Shown: in pieces, positions 26,812 through 35,106 of the stretch
How positions within the stretch are numbered: position 1 is the stretch's first letter
How the letters are laid out: every line of letters starts with the position of its first letter
DNA from: Sphingomonas sp. Leaf20
GTDB lineage: Bacteria > Pseudomonadota > Alphaproteobacteria > Sphingomonadales > Sphingomonadaceae
Assembly (NCBI RefSeq): GCF_001421535.1
Contig: NZ_LMKN01000001.1
Coordinates: 372,001-436,000 of the forward strand
DNA length: 64,000 bases
Direction of reading: 5' to 3'
The notes under the pieces: generated by a model
Seen by the model: the letters and a program-made list of their open reading frames with translations, nothing else
Told to the model about the DNA's origin: nothing
The model's database searches: none
Translations under genes and position numbers: made by a program

Positions 26812-26840
26812 TTGACTACTTCACCCCCGCAACGTATCCA
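26812..26840 (+). promoter_or_regulatory. candidate late promoter
   Basis: TTGACT (26812-26817), 17 nt, TATCCA (26835-26840). It lies 71 bp upstream of the first gene of the head/tail block and directly before an intrinsic terminator. Confidence 0.5.
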
Positions 26841-26854
26841 GATGACCAGTTGTC

Positions 26855-26886
26855 AGAGCCGCGCCCGCAAGGGTTGCGGCTCTTTT
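26855..26886 (+). terminator. intrinsic terminator upstream of the late operon
   Basis: AGAGCCGC/GCGGCTCT stem extended by CCC/GGG closing a GCAA tetraloop, followed by TTTT. Placed about 15 nt after the candidate late promoter -10, it would give a very short transcript unless read through, as in Q-type antitermination. Confidence 0.75.
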
Positions 26887-26910
26887 CGTATGTGCCACGG
26901 AGGGCGTCAT

Positions 26911-27087
26911 GTGACGACGCGGTATCAGCCAACTACCGCGGACGTGGTGGAGGCGATCGGCATGCGCGTGCTGCGTATCGCCGAGGATATGGCGAGTGGA
27001 TCTCGTCACCAAGGGCGCAGCGAACGGCTCATTGAGCAGGCTGAGCAGGCAGCGATCGACCTCCGAGCCGTTGTCCGAGGGCGGTGA
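26911..27087 (+). CDS. 58-aa hypothetical protein, first late gene
   Basis: GTG start with GGAGGG 6 nt upstream. Reads MTTRYQPTTADVVEAIGMRV and is helical throughout. No family recognised. The 27088-27187 gap holds only the first terminase 10-mer repeat. Confidence 0.55.
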   Translation: MTTRYQPTTADVVEAIGMRVLRIAEDMASGSRHQGRSERLIEQAEQAAIDLRAVVRGR

Positions 27088-27174
27088 GCCCCACCCCTTT
27101 GGGTCCTTCCCGGGCTCTCAGGCAATACGGGGGGCAAAGGCGTGAACGATCCCCAGCTACAGATCGCCAAAGGG

Positions 27175-27447
27175 GTCCGCACCTGAAATGTCCGCACCCT
27201 CCGACACCGTCAGTATCCGCGAGTTTGCCCGCATTGATGGGTGCAGCGACAAGCTAGTCCGCCGCGCAATAAGCGAAGGAAAACTGCGGGTTTCGGCCGA
27301 TGGGAAGCTTGATCGCGCCCTCGCTGGAACGGGCTGGCGACGGACCAACCGGAGGGCCGCCGAGGGTGCGGACAGTGGTGCGGACACCAAGCAAATGTCC
27401 GCACCCGCTGTCCGCACCTCGAAGCGCGCGGCGAAAGTGTCCGCACC
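27175..27447. repeat. seven iterated 10-mers TGTCCGCACC in and before the small terminase gene
   Basis: Forward copies at 27175-27183 (9 of 10 bases, first base G-context), 27189-27198, 27396-27405, 27409-27418 and 27438-27447; inverted copies GGTGCGGACA at 27365-27374 and 27377-27386. The copies fall in different reading phases (SAP, VRT, GAD), so DNA rather than protein sequence is kept. Two copies bracket the ATG. Good candidates for terminase recognition (cos/pac-type) or autoregulation sites. Confidence 0.75.
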
Positions 27448-27817
27448 CGCCGATGATGGCCCGGATCCGCTACGTCTCGACGACGAGGATTTCATCGCCG
27501 AGGTCCTTGCCGGCCGGTTCGCCCTCACCGGTGAGGCCGAGCGCGTAAAGGAGAACGGGCTCGCCGCTCGCAGCCTGCTGGCGGCCCGGCGCGAAGCTGG
27601 CGACGTCGTAGATCTCGAAGTCGCCGAGACCCTTATGTTCAACATGGCGCGGTCGCTGCGTGATGCCTGGCTCAATTGGCCGTCGCGCGTCTCGCCGCTG
27701 ATCGCTGCCTCCCTTGGGATCGCTGTCGAGTCGCTGCTGGAGGCGCTGAACGAGCATGTCCAGCAGCACCTCGCCTCCCTCGGCGAGCCGGAAGCCGACT
27801 TCGCAAACGCAGAGTAA
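27188..27817 (+). CDS. terminase small subunit
   Basis: 209 aa. N-terminal winged helix (VSIREFARIDGCSDKLVRRAISEGKL), as in Nu1-type small terminases that bind packaging sites; a linker carrying the encoded 10-mer repeats (about 55-95); then a helical oligomerisation/TerL-binding region (LNEHVQQHLASLGE at the end). No strong SD precedes the ATG, which lies inside a 10-mer cluster. Overlaps the large subunit gene by 62 bp. Confidence 0.8.
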   Translation: MSAPSDTVSIREFARIDGCSDKLVRRAISEGKLRVSADGKLDRALAGTGWRRTNRRAAEGADSGADTKQMSAPAVRTSKRAAKVSAPADDGPDPLRLDDEDFIAEVLAGRFALTGEAERVKENGLAARSLLAARREAGDVVDLEVAETLMFNMARSLRDAWLNWPSRVSPLIAASLGIAVESLLEALNEHVQQHLASLGEPEADFANAE

Positions 27818-29924
27818 GGGCGAACGGCTAGAACGATCGTGGCGGCGGGGGCTCACCCCACCGCCACGCATCAGCGTCCCCGAGTGGGCCGATCGCTTCC
27901 GCAAGCTGGCGCCTGAGGCTGGCTCTACGTCGGGCGATTGGTCGACCCGGACAGTGGAGATTGCGCGCGGGCCGATGCTCGCAGTGACCGAGCTCGGCGT
28001 CGAGACGATCACCGGCATGGTCTGCACGCAGCTGATGAAGACGGCGCTCATCGAGAACGCAGTCGGCTTCTTCGTTCACCTCGACCCCGCACCAATGCTC
28101 ATCGTGCAGCCCAAGGAGGCGGCTGCCGAGCAGTTCTCGAAGGAGCGGATCACCCCGCTCATTCGTGCCACGCCCGTCTTGCGCAAGCTGATCGGCACCA
28201 AGAAGACGAGATCGGCCGAAGAGACGCTTTTGTATAAGGCGTTTCCCGGCGGCTTCCTCGCTCTCGCCGGCGCTGGCAGTCCGGACAACCTGGCGCGTCG
28301 TCCGGTCAAGAGGGTGTTCTGCGACGAGACCGACAAATATCCGATCACCCGCGAAGGTGACCCGATCGGTCTCGCTGACGAGCGCATGGCAACCTACGTC
28401 GGGTCGCTATCGGTTCGGGTCTGCTCGCCCACGATCGAGGGCGAAAGCCTGATCGAAAGCAGCTACCTCGAGGGGGATCAGCGGCAGGCCTCAGTAGAAT
28501 GTCCGGAATGCGGGCATCGCAACTTCCTCGACTTCTTCAAGCACATCAACTGGGACAAGGACTACGACGAGGACGGCAACGTCACCGCGCATTATCCTCG
28601 AACAGCGCAGGTACTTTGTGAAGAATGCGGATGCGGGTGGAGCGAAGGCCAGCGCCTGACCGCGCTGGGCACAATCCGGTGGCATCAGACCAAGCGTTTC
28701 CGCTGCTGCGGTAAGCACGTCGACCCGCTGTTGGCGTACGCGGCGGCATGGAAAGCTGATCCGGATTCTGATGCAGTCGCCCTTACGTGGGACTGGTGGG
28801 AGGGACCACGTCATGCGGTGTACCGGGCGCGCTGCCCGGACTGCGGGACATGGCCGGTGCCGAACGAGCACGCTAGCTTCACCGCCGGCAAGGTGTTCAG
28901 CCCCTGGCCGAACGACGCGCCGCCCAAGATCGCGGCGAAGTGGCTCGCCAGCAAGAACGATCCCGACAAACGGGTGAAGTTCGACAACACCCAGCTGGGC
29001 AAGCCGCATAAGCGGTCGTCGTCGAAGGAGGTCGTTGCCGAACTTCTCGCTGCGCGCGCGGAAAACTGGGCGGCGGAAGTCCCCGACGGCGTCGGCGTTA
29101 TCACGGTCGGCGGCGATACGCAGGATGACCGTGTCGAGCTCGAGTTCGTCGGTTGGGGCGCGAACGAGGAAAGCTGGTCTCTGCAGTATGTCGTCGTCGA
29201 GGGCGACACCTCGAAGAAGGCAACGTGGGACGAAGTCGACCGCCAGCTACTGCGGACATTCAAGCGTGCCGATGGTCGCGAATTTGCAGTCGACGCGACG
29301 TGCATCGACTCCGGCGGTCACCGCGCCAAGGAGGTCTACGAGTTCTCGAAGGCCCGGCTCGGCCGCAAAGTTTGGGCAACGAAGGGTGCATCTGACCGGA
29401 CTGGCAAACGATCGCCGTTATGGCCGACCGTCAAACCGAGCAACCGGACCCGGACCACGTTCAAGCCGATCATCATCGGCGTCAATTCCGCGAAAGACAC
29501 GTTGCGGGCGCGGCTCACATTCACCGATCCCGGGCCGGGCTACATGCACTTCAGCACCAAGCGCGAGCTGGCTTGGTACGAGCAACTGACCGCGGAACGT
29601 CTTGTCCCAAAGGTCGCCAGTGGCCGGGTCTACCAGGTCTGGGACTGCCCAAAGGGCAAGGCAAACGAGGCAACCGATTGTCGCGTCAACGCCATGGCTG
29701 CGCTGGCCGGTCTTCTCCAGCTTGGGATGAAGCTGAACATGGTTGTTGCAGCGGCCTCGACCGATCCGGAAGTCGCTCAGGCGGTAGCGAAGCAAAAAGC
29801 CGAAGAACGCGCCGCGAAGCCGAAGCCGGAATGGCTCTCGACGAGCGCCGATCAAACCCGCGAGCCAACTCCCAAGGCCAAGCGGATCAAAACGAACCCG
29901 TTCACCAGCAACCGAAGGAGGTAG
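27756..29924 (+). CDS. terminase large subunit (GpA family)
   Basis: 722 aa packaging motor with ATPase and nuclease domains. The start region (ISVPEWADRFRKLAPEAGSTSGDW), VQPKEAAAEQFSKERI, FLALAGAGSPDNLARRP and VFCDETDKYP (Walker B-like) match the lambda gpA/phage GpA family. The nuclease half contains VITVGGDTQDDRVELEFVGWG. Cysteine pairs CPECGH and CEECG suggest zinc ribbons. GpA-type enzymes usually cut at cos sites. Confidence 0.92.
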   Translation: MSSSTSPPSASRKPTSQTQSKGERLERSWRRGLTPPPRISVPEWADRFRKLAPEAGSTSGDWSTRTVEIARGPMLAVTELGVETITGMVCTQLMKTALIENAVGFFVHLDPAPMLIVQPKEAAAEQFSKERITPLIRATPVLRKLIGTKKTRSAEETLLYKAFPGGFLALAGAGSPDNLARRPVKRVFCDETDKYPITREGDPIGLADERMATYVGSLSVRVCSPTIEGESLIESSYLEGDQRQASVECPECGHRNFLDFFKHINWDKDYDEDGNVTAHYPRTAQVLCEECGCGWSEGQRLTALGTIRWHQTKRFRCCGKHVDPLLAYAAAWKADPDSDAVALTWDWWEGPRHAVYRARCPDCGTWPVPNEHASFTAGKVFSPWPNDAPPKIAAKWLASKNDPDKRVKFDNTQLGKPHKRSSSKEVVAELLAARAENWAAEVPDGVGVITVGGDTQDDRVELEFVGWGANEESWSLQYVVVEGDTSKKATWDEVDRQLLRTFKRADGREFAVDATCIDSGGHRAKEVYEFSKARLGRKVWATKGASDRTGKRSPLWPTVKPSNRTRTTFKPIIIGVNSAKDTLRARLTFTDPGPGYMHFSTKRELAWYEQLTAERLVPKVASGRVYQVWDCPKGKANEATDCRVNAMAALAGLLQLGMKLNMVVAAASTDPEVAQAVAKQKAEERAAKPKPEWLSTSADQTREPTPKAKRIKTNPFTSNRRR

Positions 29925-29926
29925 GC

Positions 29927-30151
29927 ATGGCATATCAGCAATCCGACCTCGACAAGCTGCACCAGTCGTTGCTGGCTGTTGCCATGGGCGCGCAGAAGGT
30001 GCGCTTCGCCGACGGACGCGAGACGACTTTCCAATCGGTCGAGGCAGTCACCGCGGCGATCGCCGTCGTTGAGGCGCAGATCAAGATGCAGGCCAGCGCC
30101 GCAAGTGGCGTGCTGCGTCGCCGCGTCCCCTACTACCGCAGCGGGCTCTGA
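29927..30151 (+). CDS. gpW-like head-tail joining protein
   Basis: 74 aa, ATG preceded by GGAGG. The motif VRFADGRETTFQSVEAVTAAI matches gpW-family head completion proteins, which plug the portal after packaging. Between terL and the portal, as in lambda. Confidence 0.8.
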   Translation: MAYQQSDLDKLHQSLLAVAMGAQKVRFADGRETTFQSVEAVTAAIAVVEAQIKMQASAASGVLRRRVPYYRSGL

Positions 30152-30153
30152 CC

Positions 30154-31686
30154 TTGTCGGATCGTACCTTAATCGATCGGCTGTTTCGCCGGCAGTCGCA
30201 GCAGGTCACGCCTTCCACGCCAGTGGCACCAAAGCAACGCATCGCGCGCGGTCGCGGCGCGCGGGCAGAGTATGACGGTGCAACCTTCGGGCGGCGTTCG
30301 GCGGGGTGGCGGCGCACGCAGCGGGACGCGAATGGCGAGCTATCGCCGGCGGTCACCGCAGCACTTCGGGGCATCGCTCGCGACCTCGTCCGGAACAATC
30401 CGTTCGCAGCGCGGGGCGTCGCGACAATCGCAAACAACCTCGTCGGCACCGGCATCACGTTTCAGGTCTACCGCAACGGCGTCATCGACGACCGGCTAAA
30501 CAAGATCGCGCGAAGGCACTTCGACACGAAGTCGTGCGATTCCAGCGGCCGGCATGATCTCTATGGCCTGCAGCTTCAGGCAGCGCGCACTATCGTGGAA
30601 AGTGGTGCGGTCGTGCTTCGCCGCCGCTGGCGCCGCATGTCCGACCGGCTGCCCCTGCCCTTTCAGATGCAGGTGCTTGAGCCTGACTATATCGACCCGT
30701 CGAAGCATGGTCCGCTGGCCGCGGCCCCGGGCGCCAATGGCGGCTTCCTGATCAACGGCGTCCAGTTCACGCCGATCGGCGCGCGCGAGGGGTACTGGCT
30801 GTACAACGGCCACCCTGGCAGCGGTCGAACGACGTCGCTGGGCTCGACCTTTATTCCTGCCGTGGACATCGCTCACGTCTTCCGCGCTGACCGGCCGGAG
30901 ATGGAGCACGGTGCGACTTGGCTTGCACCGATCGTGCTACGAATGAAGGACTTCGCGGACTTCGAAGACGCGCAGCTGACCCGGCAGAAGCTCGCGTCCG
31001 CTTTCGTGGGCGTCGTCACCGGCGATGATGACGGCAATGCGATTCCCGGCATCGCGACCGATGACGCTGTCGAGGACCGCGAGCCGCTCGATTATGTCGA
31101 ACCCGGCACGTTCCAGTATCTTCGGCCTGGCGAGGAGGTGTCGTTCTCGTCGCCCCCCGGCGTCGATGGCTATGCCGACTATACCAAGGTCTCGCTGCGC
31201 GCCGTCGCGGCGGGCCTCGGCGTTCCGTACGAGGCGCTGACCGGCGACTTGTCGAACGTGAACTTCTCGTCCGGCCGCATGGGTTGGCTCGAATACCAGC
31301 GATCGCTTGCGACGTGGCAGTGGACGATGTTCATTCCCCAGTTCTGTGACTCTGTCGCCGCGTGGATGATCGATGCGCTGATCATGGTCGGCGAGGACGT
31401 CGAAGGTGTCACGGTCCGGTGGACCCCGCCCGGTCGGGCGATGATCAACCCGTCGGACGAAGTGAAGGCCAACCGGGATGCAATTCGGTCCGGCCAGATG
31501 ACGATCTCGCAGGCGGCGCGCGAGCGCGGCGAGGATCCCGACACGTTCCTCGCCGAATGGAAGGCTGATGCCGAGAAGATCGACGCGCTCGGCCTGATCT
31601 TCGATTCCGATCCGCGCCACGTCACGGCGGTCGGCAACCCGGCGGCGCCAGCCGCATCCACCAATGGCGCAGCCCAGGGGGCCTGA
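30154..31686 (+). CDS. portal protein (lambda family)
   Basis: 510 aa from TTG, 2 nt after the gpW stop with only a weak SD. Portal features: RGIARDLVRNNPFAARGVATIANNLVGTG, the QVLEPDYIDPSK segment, MEHGATWLAPIVLRMKDFADFEDAQLTRQKLAS and the C-terminal clip/crown region. Forms the dodecameric DNA gate. No in-frame ATG lies near the start, so TTG is the best choice. Confidence 0.9.
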   Translation: MSDRTLIDRLFRRQSQQVTPSTPVAPKQRIARGRGARAEYDGATFGRRSAGWRRTQRDANGELSPAVTAALRGIARDLVRNNPFAARGVATIANNLVGTGITFQVYRNGVIDDRLNKIARRHFDTKSCDSSGRHDLYGLQLQAARTIVESGAVVLRRRWRRMSDRLPLPFQMQVLEPDYIDPSKHGPLAAAPGANGGFLINGVQFTPIGAREGYWLYNGHPGSGRTTSLGSTFIPAVDIAHVFRADRPEMEHGATWLAPIVLRMKDFADFEDAQLTRQKLASAFVGVVTGDDDGNAIPGIATDDAVEDREPLDYVEPGTFQYLRPGEEVSFSSPPGVDGYADYTKVSLRAVAAGLGVPYEALTGDLSNVNFSSGRMGWLEYQRSLATWQWTMFIPQFCDSVAAWMIDALIMVGEDVEGVTVRWTPPGRAMINPSDEVKANRDAIRSGQMTISQAARERGEDPDTFLAEWKADAEKIDALGLIFDSDPRHVTAVGNPAAPAASTNGAAQGA

Positions 31687-33735
31687 ATGTCTGAAATCCT
31701 CATCTATGGGATCGTCGGCGATAGCTGGGACGGTCTCGACGCGAAAACGCTCGTCCCGCTGATCTCCGCGGGATCGGATGACCTCGACGTCCGGATCAAT
31801 TCGCCCGGCGGCTACGTCATGGAAGGTCTCGCCATCTTCAACGCGCTCGCCCGCGCAAAGCAGGGCGGCCGCAAGATTACCGTGCACATCGACGGCCTGG
31901 CCGCGTCGATGGCGTCGACGATCGCGATGGTCGGCGACGAGATCATCATGGCCGACAATTCTTTGATGATGATTCACAATCCCTGGGATTGCGCCTGCGG
32001 CGACGCGAAGGAGCTTCGCGCTGCTGCCGACCAGTTGGATCGCATTCGTGACCAGCTGGTCGGCATCTATTCCGGCCAGACGGGGCTCGCCGCCGAAGAC
32101 CTCATTTCCATGCTCGATGCCGAGACGTGGATGACGGCGACCGAGGCCCTCGCTCAAAACTTCATCACGTCGATCAGCAGCGCGATCACCGCGTCCGCCG
32201 CGATCAACGTCAAAGCATTCGGGTTCCGCAAGGCCCCCGATAGCCCGCTCATCACCACGTCGGCGATGGCGAGCGCACACCGGACGGCACCCGCCGCTCC
32301 CCTACCCAACCAGGAGACGACTATGTCCGAGCAGGACAAAAAGCCGGCGGGCGAGCAGAAGCCGGCCGAGACCATCACCCCCGCAGATGCGCAGGCGCGT
32401 ATCGACACTGCGGTCGCATCCGAGCGCGCCCGCGTCGGTGGCATCCGCGCGCTTGGCACGAAGCACGGCATGACGAACGAGTTCGTCGACGAGCTCGTGA
32501 ACGGCGACACCACGCTCGCCGTCGCGCGCGAGAAGATCCTCGACAAGCTCGCCGAGGGCGGTGACGCGGCCAACGTCGGCCACAACAGCCCGGCGCGCGT
32601 GACCGTCGATCAGCGCGAGAAGTTTCGGGAAGGCGCCACCAACTGGCTGCTCGTCAAGGCGGGCGTCGCCCACCTCGTCGAGAAGGCAGCGGCTCTGCGC
32701 GGCGAAACCGTAAAGATCGATCCAGGTGAGTTCCGCGGCGTCCGCAACGTCGATCTGGCACGCGAGTCGCTCGCCAACATCGGCATGAACGTCACGTCGC
32801 GCGATCCCGACGCGATCGTTCGCGAGGCGATGAGCCCGCGCGCAGCCGTGATCACGCAAACGACCAGCGACTTCCCCGTCCTGTTCGAGAACGCGATCCA
32901 CCGGACGCTTCAGGCAGCCTATGCCACGACGCCGGATACGTGGTCGCGCTTTGCCGGCACCGGCACCGTGACCGACTTCCGTCTGCACACCCGCTATCTG
33001 CGCGGCACTTTCGGCGCGCTCGATCAGGTCAACGAGGCCGGCGAATTCAAGGACAAGCCGATCCCCGATCTGGCGAAGGAGCTGATCAAGGCGAAGACCG
33101 TCGGCAACATGATCAACCTGTCGCGGCAGATGATCGTGAACGACGACATGGACATCTTCTCGGGCCTCGCAGTCGACCTCGGTCGCGCCGCCAAGCTCAC
33201 CATCGAGATCGATGTCTATGCGCTGCTGAACAGCAACCCGCTGATGAACGACGGCTTCGCGCTGTTCTCGTCGCAGCACGGCAATCTCGCTGCGGCTGGG
33301 GCGATCCCGAGTGTCGCATCGTTCGACGCGATCGACGTCGCCATGGCGTCGCAGAAAGATCTCTCGGGCAACGAGTATCTGGAGATCTCGCCGAACACGC
33401 TGCTCGTACCGCGTGGCCTGCGCGGTGCGGCCGTGACGATCAACGGCAGCGAGTATGACCCCGATGCCGTGTCGAAACTGCAGAAGCCCAACATCGTGAA
33501 GGGCCTGTTCGCCGATATCGTTGCCAGCAAGCGCCTCGCCGGCACTGCATACTATGCGTTCGCCGATCCGAACGTCGCGCCAGCAATCGAGGTGGTGTTC
33601 CTCAACGGCGTCACCGAGCCGTTCACCGACAGCCAGGACGGCTGGCGCGTGGATGGCGTCGAGTGGAAGGTCCGCCATGATTACGGCGTCGGCGCCGTGA
33701 ACTGGCGCTCCGCGTACAAGCAGCCGGGCGCCTGA
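31687..33735 (+). CDS. ClpP-like prohead protease fused to major capsid protein
   Basis: 682 aa. Residues 1-165 are a ClpP/S14-type protease with Ser74 (GLAASMAS) and His97 (MMIHNP). Residues about 213-310 are charged and helical, scaffold-like. Residues about 370-682 are the major head subunit (Mu gpT-like: RYLRGTFGALDQVNEAGEF, VNDDMDIFSGLAVDLGRAAK, VKGLFADIVASKRLAGTAYY). This fused arrangement is known from several phages; the protease presumably frees and trims the capsid protein. Confidence 0.93.
   Translation: MSEILIYGIVGDSWDGLDAKTLVPLISAGSDDLDVRINSPGGYVMEGLAIFNALARAKQGGRKITVHIDGLAASMASTIAMVGDEIIMADNSLMMIHNPWDCACGDAKELRAAADQLDRIRDQLVGIYSGQTGLAAEDLISMLDAETWMTATEALAQNFITSISSAITASAAINVKAFGFRKAPDSPLITTSAMASAHRTAPAAPLPNQETTMSEQDKKPAGEQKPAETITPADAQARIDTAVASERARVGGIRALGTKHGMTNEFVDELVNGDTTLAVAREKILDKLAEGGDAANVGHNSPARVTVDQREKFREGATNWLLVKAGVAHLVEKAAALRGETVKIDPGEFRGVRNVDLARESLANIGMNVTSRDPDAIVREAMSPRAAVITQTTSDFPVLFENAIHRTLQAAYATTPDTWSRFAGTGTVTDFRLHTRYLRGTFGALDQVNEAGEFKDKPIPDLAKELIKAKTVGNMINLSRQMIVNDDMDIFSGLAVDLGRAAKLTIEIDVYALLNSNPLMNDGFALFSSQHGNLAAAGAIPSVASFDAIDVAMASQKDLSGNEYLEISPNTLLVPRGLRGAAVTINGSEYDPDAVSKLQKPNIVKGLFADIVASKRLAGTAYYAFADPNVAPAIEVVFLNGVTEPFTDSQDGWRVDGVEWKVRHDYGVGAVNWRSAYKQPGA
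32312..32323 (+). promoter_or_regulatory. internal ribosome binding site in the protease-capsid gene
   Basis: AGGAG (32312-32316) lies 6 nt before an in-frame ATG (32323, codon 213, MSEQDKKPAG). Initiation here would give a 470-aa scaffold-plus-capsid product without the protease, adjusting stoichiometry as lambda C/Nu3 does. Confidence 0.65.
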
Positions 33736-33798
33736 ACGCCGCCCTTTGACGGATGAGGGGCGCGGCGCGCGCCGCCCCCTCCATTCTGGAGATACCCG

Positions 33799-34104
33799 AT
33801 GAAATTCCTGAGCCTCCTGACTGCCGCCTATGTCGGCGGCAGTCTCCGGCACCCCCATGAGGGTGTCCTGCATGTCGACGACAACGAAGCCGACAAGCTC
33901 GTCGCCGACGGCGTCGCGACCGACGTGTCCGACGACTTCACCGCCAAGCAGGACAAGGCCGCGCCCGTCGAGACGAACACCGCACCAGGCGGGACGACGG
34001 ACGCTGCCGAGCCTGTGAACCCGCATCAGGCCGAGGTCGCCCCCCAGGCTGCTGAGACCGAAGCCAAGCCGACGCGCCGCAAGGCCGCGGCAGACAAGGA
34101 GTAA
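33799..34104 (+). CDS. 101-aa head-region hypothetical protein
   Basis: Start MKFLSLLTAAYVGGSLRHP, followed by a charged Ala/Pro/Glu tail ending in a basic RRKAAADKE. The first 45 residues resemble those of the 34529 gene (Lys-aromatic start, AAYVGGSLRHP versus AAMVGTKLRYP, then DEADKLV versus EQADDLV). Position around the cement gene suggests a capsid accessory role. Confidence 0.6.
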   Translation: MKFLSLLTAAYVGGSLRHPHEGVLHVDDNEADKLVADGVATDVSDDFTAKQDKAAPVETNTAPGGTTDAAEPVNPHQAEVAPQAAETEAKPTRRKAAADKE

Positions 34105-34110
34105 GCCGAG

Positions 34111-34443
34111 ATGGCACGCAACTACGTCCAGCAGGGTCAGACCCTCACCCTCATCGCCCCGCGCACCGTCGCGTCGGGCTCGGGCATCCTCGTCGGTGCG
34201 ATCTTTGCCGTTGCCCTTGCCGATGCCGCGGCCGGCCAGCCCGTCGAAGCTCGTCGCGTCGAAGTGTTCGACCTTGCGAAGGCGACCGGCGCGTGGACCC
34301 AAGGCCAGAAGGTCTATTGGGACAATACCGCGTTCAACGTCACCACCACGGCCACCAACAACACGCTGATCGGCGCCGCGACGCAGGCGCAGGCCAGCGC
34401 CGACACCGTCGGCCGCGTGCTGTTGACCGGTCAGGTCGCCTAA
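34111..34443 (+). CDS. DUF2190-family capsid cement/decoration protein
   Basis: 110 aa. The sequence MARNYVQQGQTLTLIAPRTVASGSG and QKVYWDNTAFNVTTTATNN matches the DUF2190 trimeric cement family that binds the outside of the capsid and stabilises it. Follows the capsid gene as usual. Confidence 0.85.
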   Translation: MARNYVQQGQTLTLIAPRTVASGSGILVGAIFAVALADAAAGQPVEARRVEVFDLAKATGAWTQGQKVYWDNTAFNVTTTATNNTLIGAATQAQASADTVGRVLLTGQVA

Positions 34444-34528
34444 CACCCGGGCTCCGCTACCTCCCTTTGCCCGGTGCACCTGGGCGGCGTGACAGTGTTG
34501 CGCCGCCCCCCTTTGCTGGAGATCAGCG

Positions 34529-34786
34529 ATGAAGAAGATCTATTTGATCGGCGCGGCGATGGTCGGCACAAAACTGCGCTATCCGTCCGACGGCGTGATC
34601 GAGACTTCGCCAGAGCAGGCGGATGACCTCGTCAAGGCGGGGCTTGCCCGCGTCGACGACCTCGACTCGTTGAAGGTCGACGAGCTCCGCGCCATCGCCC
34701 TTGCCGAGTCCGTATCCGTCGGTCCTGCGGTGCTGAAGGACGACCTGATCGCCGCGATACGCGCGCGCCGGCAGAACAAGGCCTGA
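34529..34786 (+). CDS. 85-aa head-region hypothetical protein with SAP-like C-terminus
   Basis: Start MKKIYLIGAAMVGTKLRYPS, related to the start of the 33799 gene. The C-terminal half (LDSLKVDELRAIALAESVSV, then LKDDLIAAIRARR) looks like a short helix-extended-helix (SAP/Rho-N-like) segment. Preceded by a G-rich spacer and GGAG-type SD. Function unknown. Confidence 0.6.
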   Translation: MKKIYLIGAAMVGTKLRYPSDGVIETSPEQADDLVKAGLARVDDLDSLKVDELRAIALAESVSVGPAVLKDDLIAAIRARRQNKA

Positions 34787-34788
34787 TC

Positions 34789-35106
34789 ATGGACCCGTTC
34801 GCCGCGGCGCTGGACGTCCTGTTCTACGCGCCAGGCTCGGACGAGGCATTCTATACGCCGCGAGGTGGCGCGGAACGACCTGACCCGATCCGCGTGATCC
34901 GCGGGCAGCCGGACAGAGAAATCGGTTTCGGCGGCCAGCAGGTCGTCGAGGGCACGAACGTCTTCGAGATACGCAAGTCTGACGTCGCTGATCCTCAGCG
35001 TGGCGCGATCGTCAGGATCGGCGCCGTCCGCTTCAAGTTGCTCGGCGAAGCAATGACTGACGTCGAAGGCCTGTCATCCACCATTGGCGGAAGCCAGGTC
35101 GCGTGA
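34789..35106 (+). CDS. head-tail joining (connector) protein
   Basis: 105 aa: MDPFAAALDVLFYAPGSDEA then a beta-rich domain (VIRGQPDREIGFGGQQVVEGTNVFEI). Position and size match FII-type connectors. Its stop overlaps the next GTG (GTGA). Confidence 0.6.
   Translation: MDPFAAALDVLFYAPGSDEAFYTPRGGAERPDPIRVIRGQPDREIGFGGQQVVEGTNVFEIRKSDVADPQRGAIVRIGAVRFKLLGEAMTDVEGLSSTIGGSQVA

Noticed and set aside
26704..27087. 127-codon frame reading through the late terminator
   Set aside because: Its first half crosses the promoter and hairpin and is not protein-like; the GTG at 26911 with a strong SD is the better start.
32302..34479. 725-codon open frame antisense to the capsid genes
   Set aside because: Crosses several well-supported genes, has no recognisable domain and mirrors their third-position bias.
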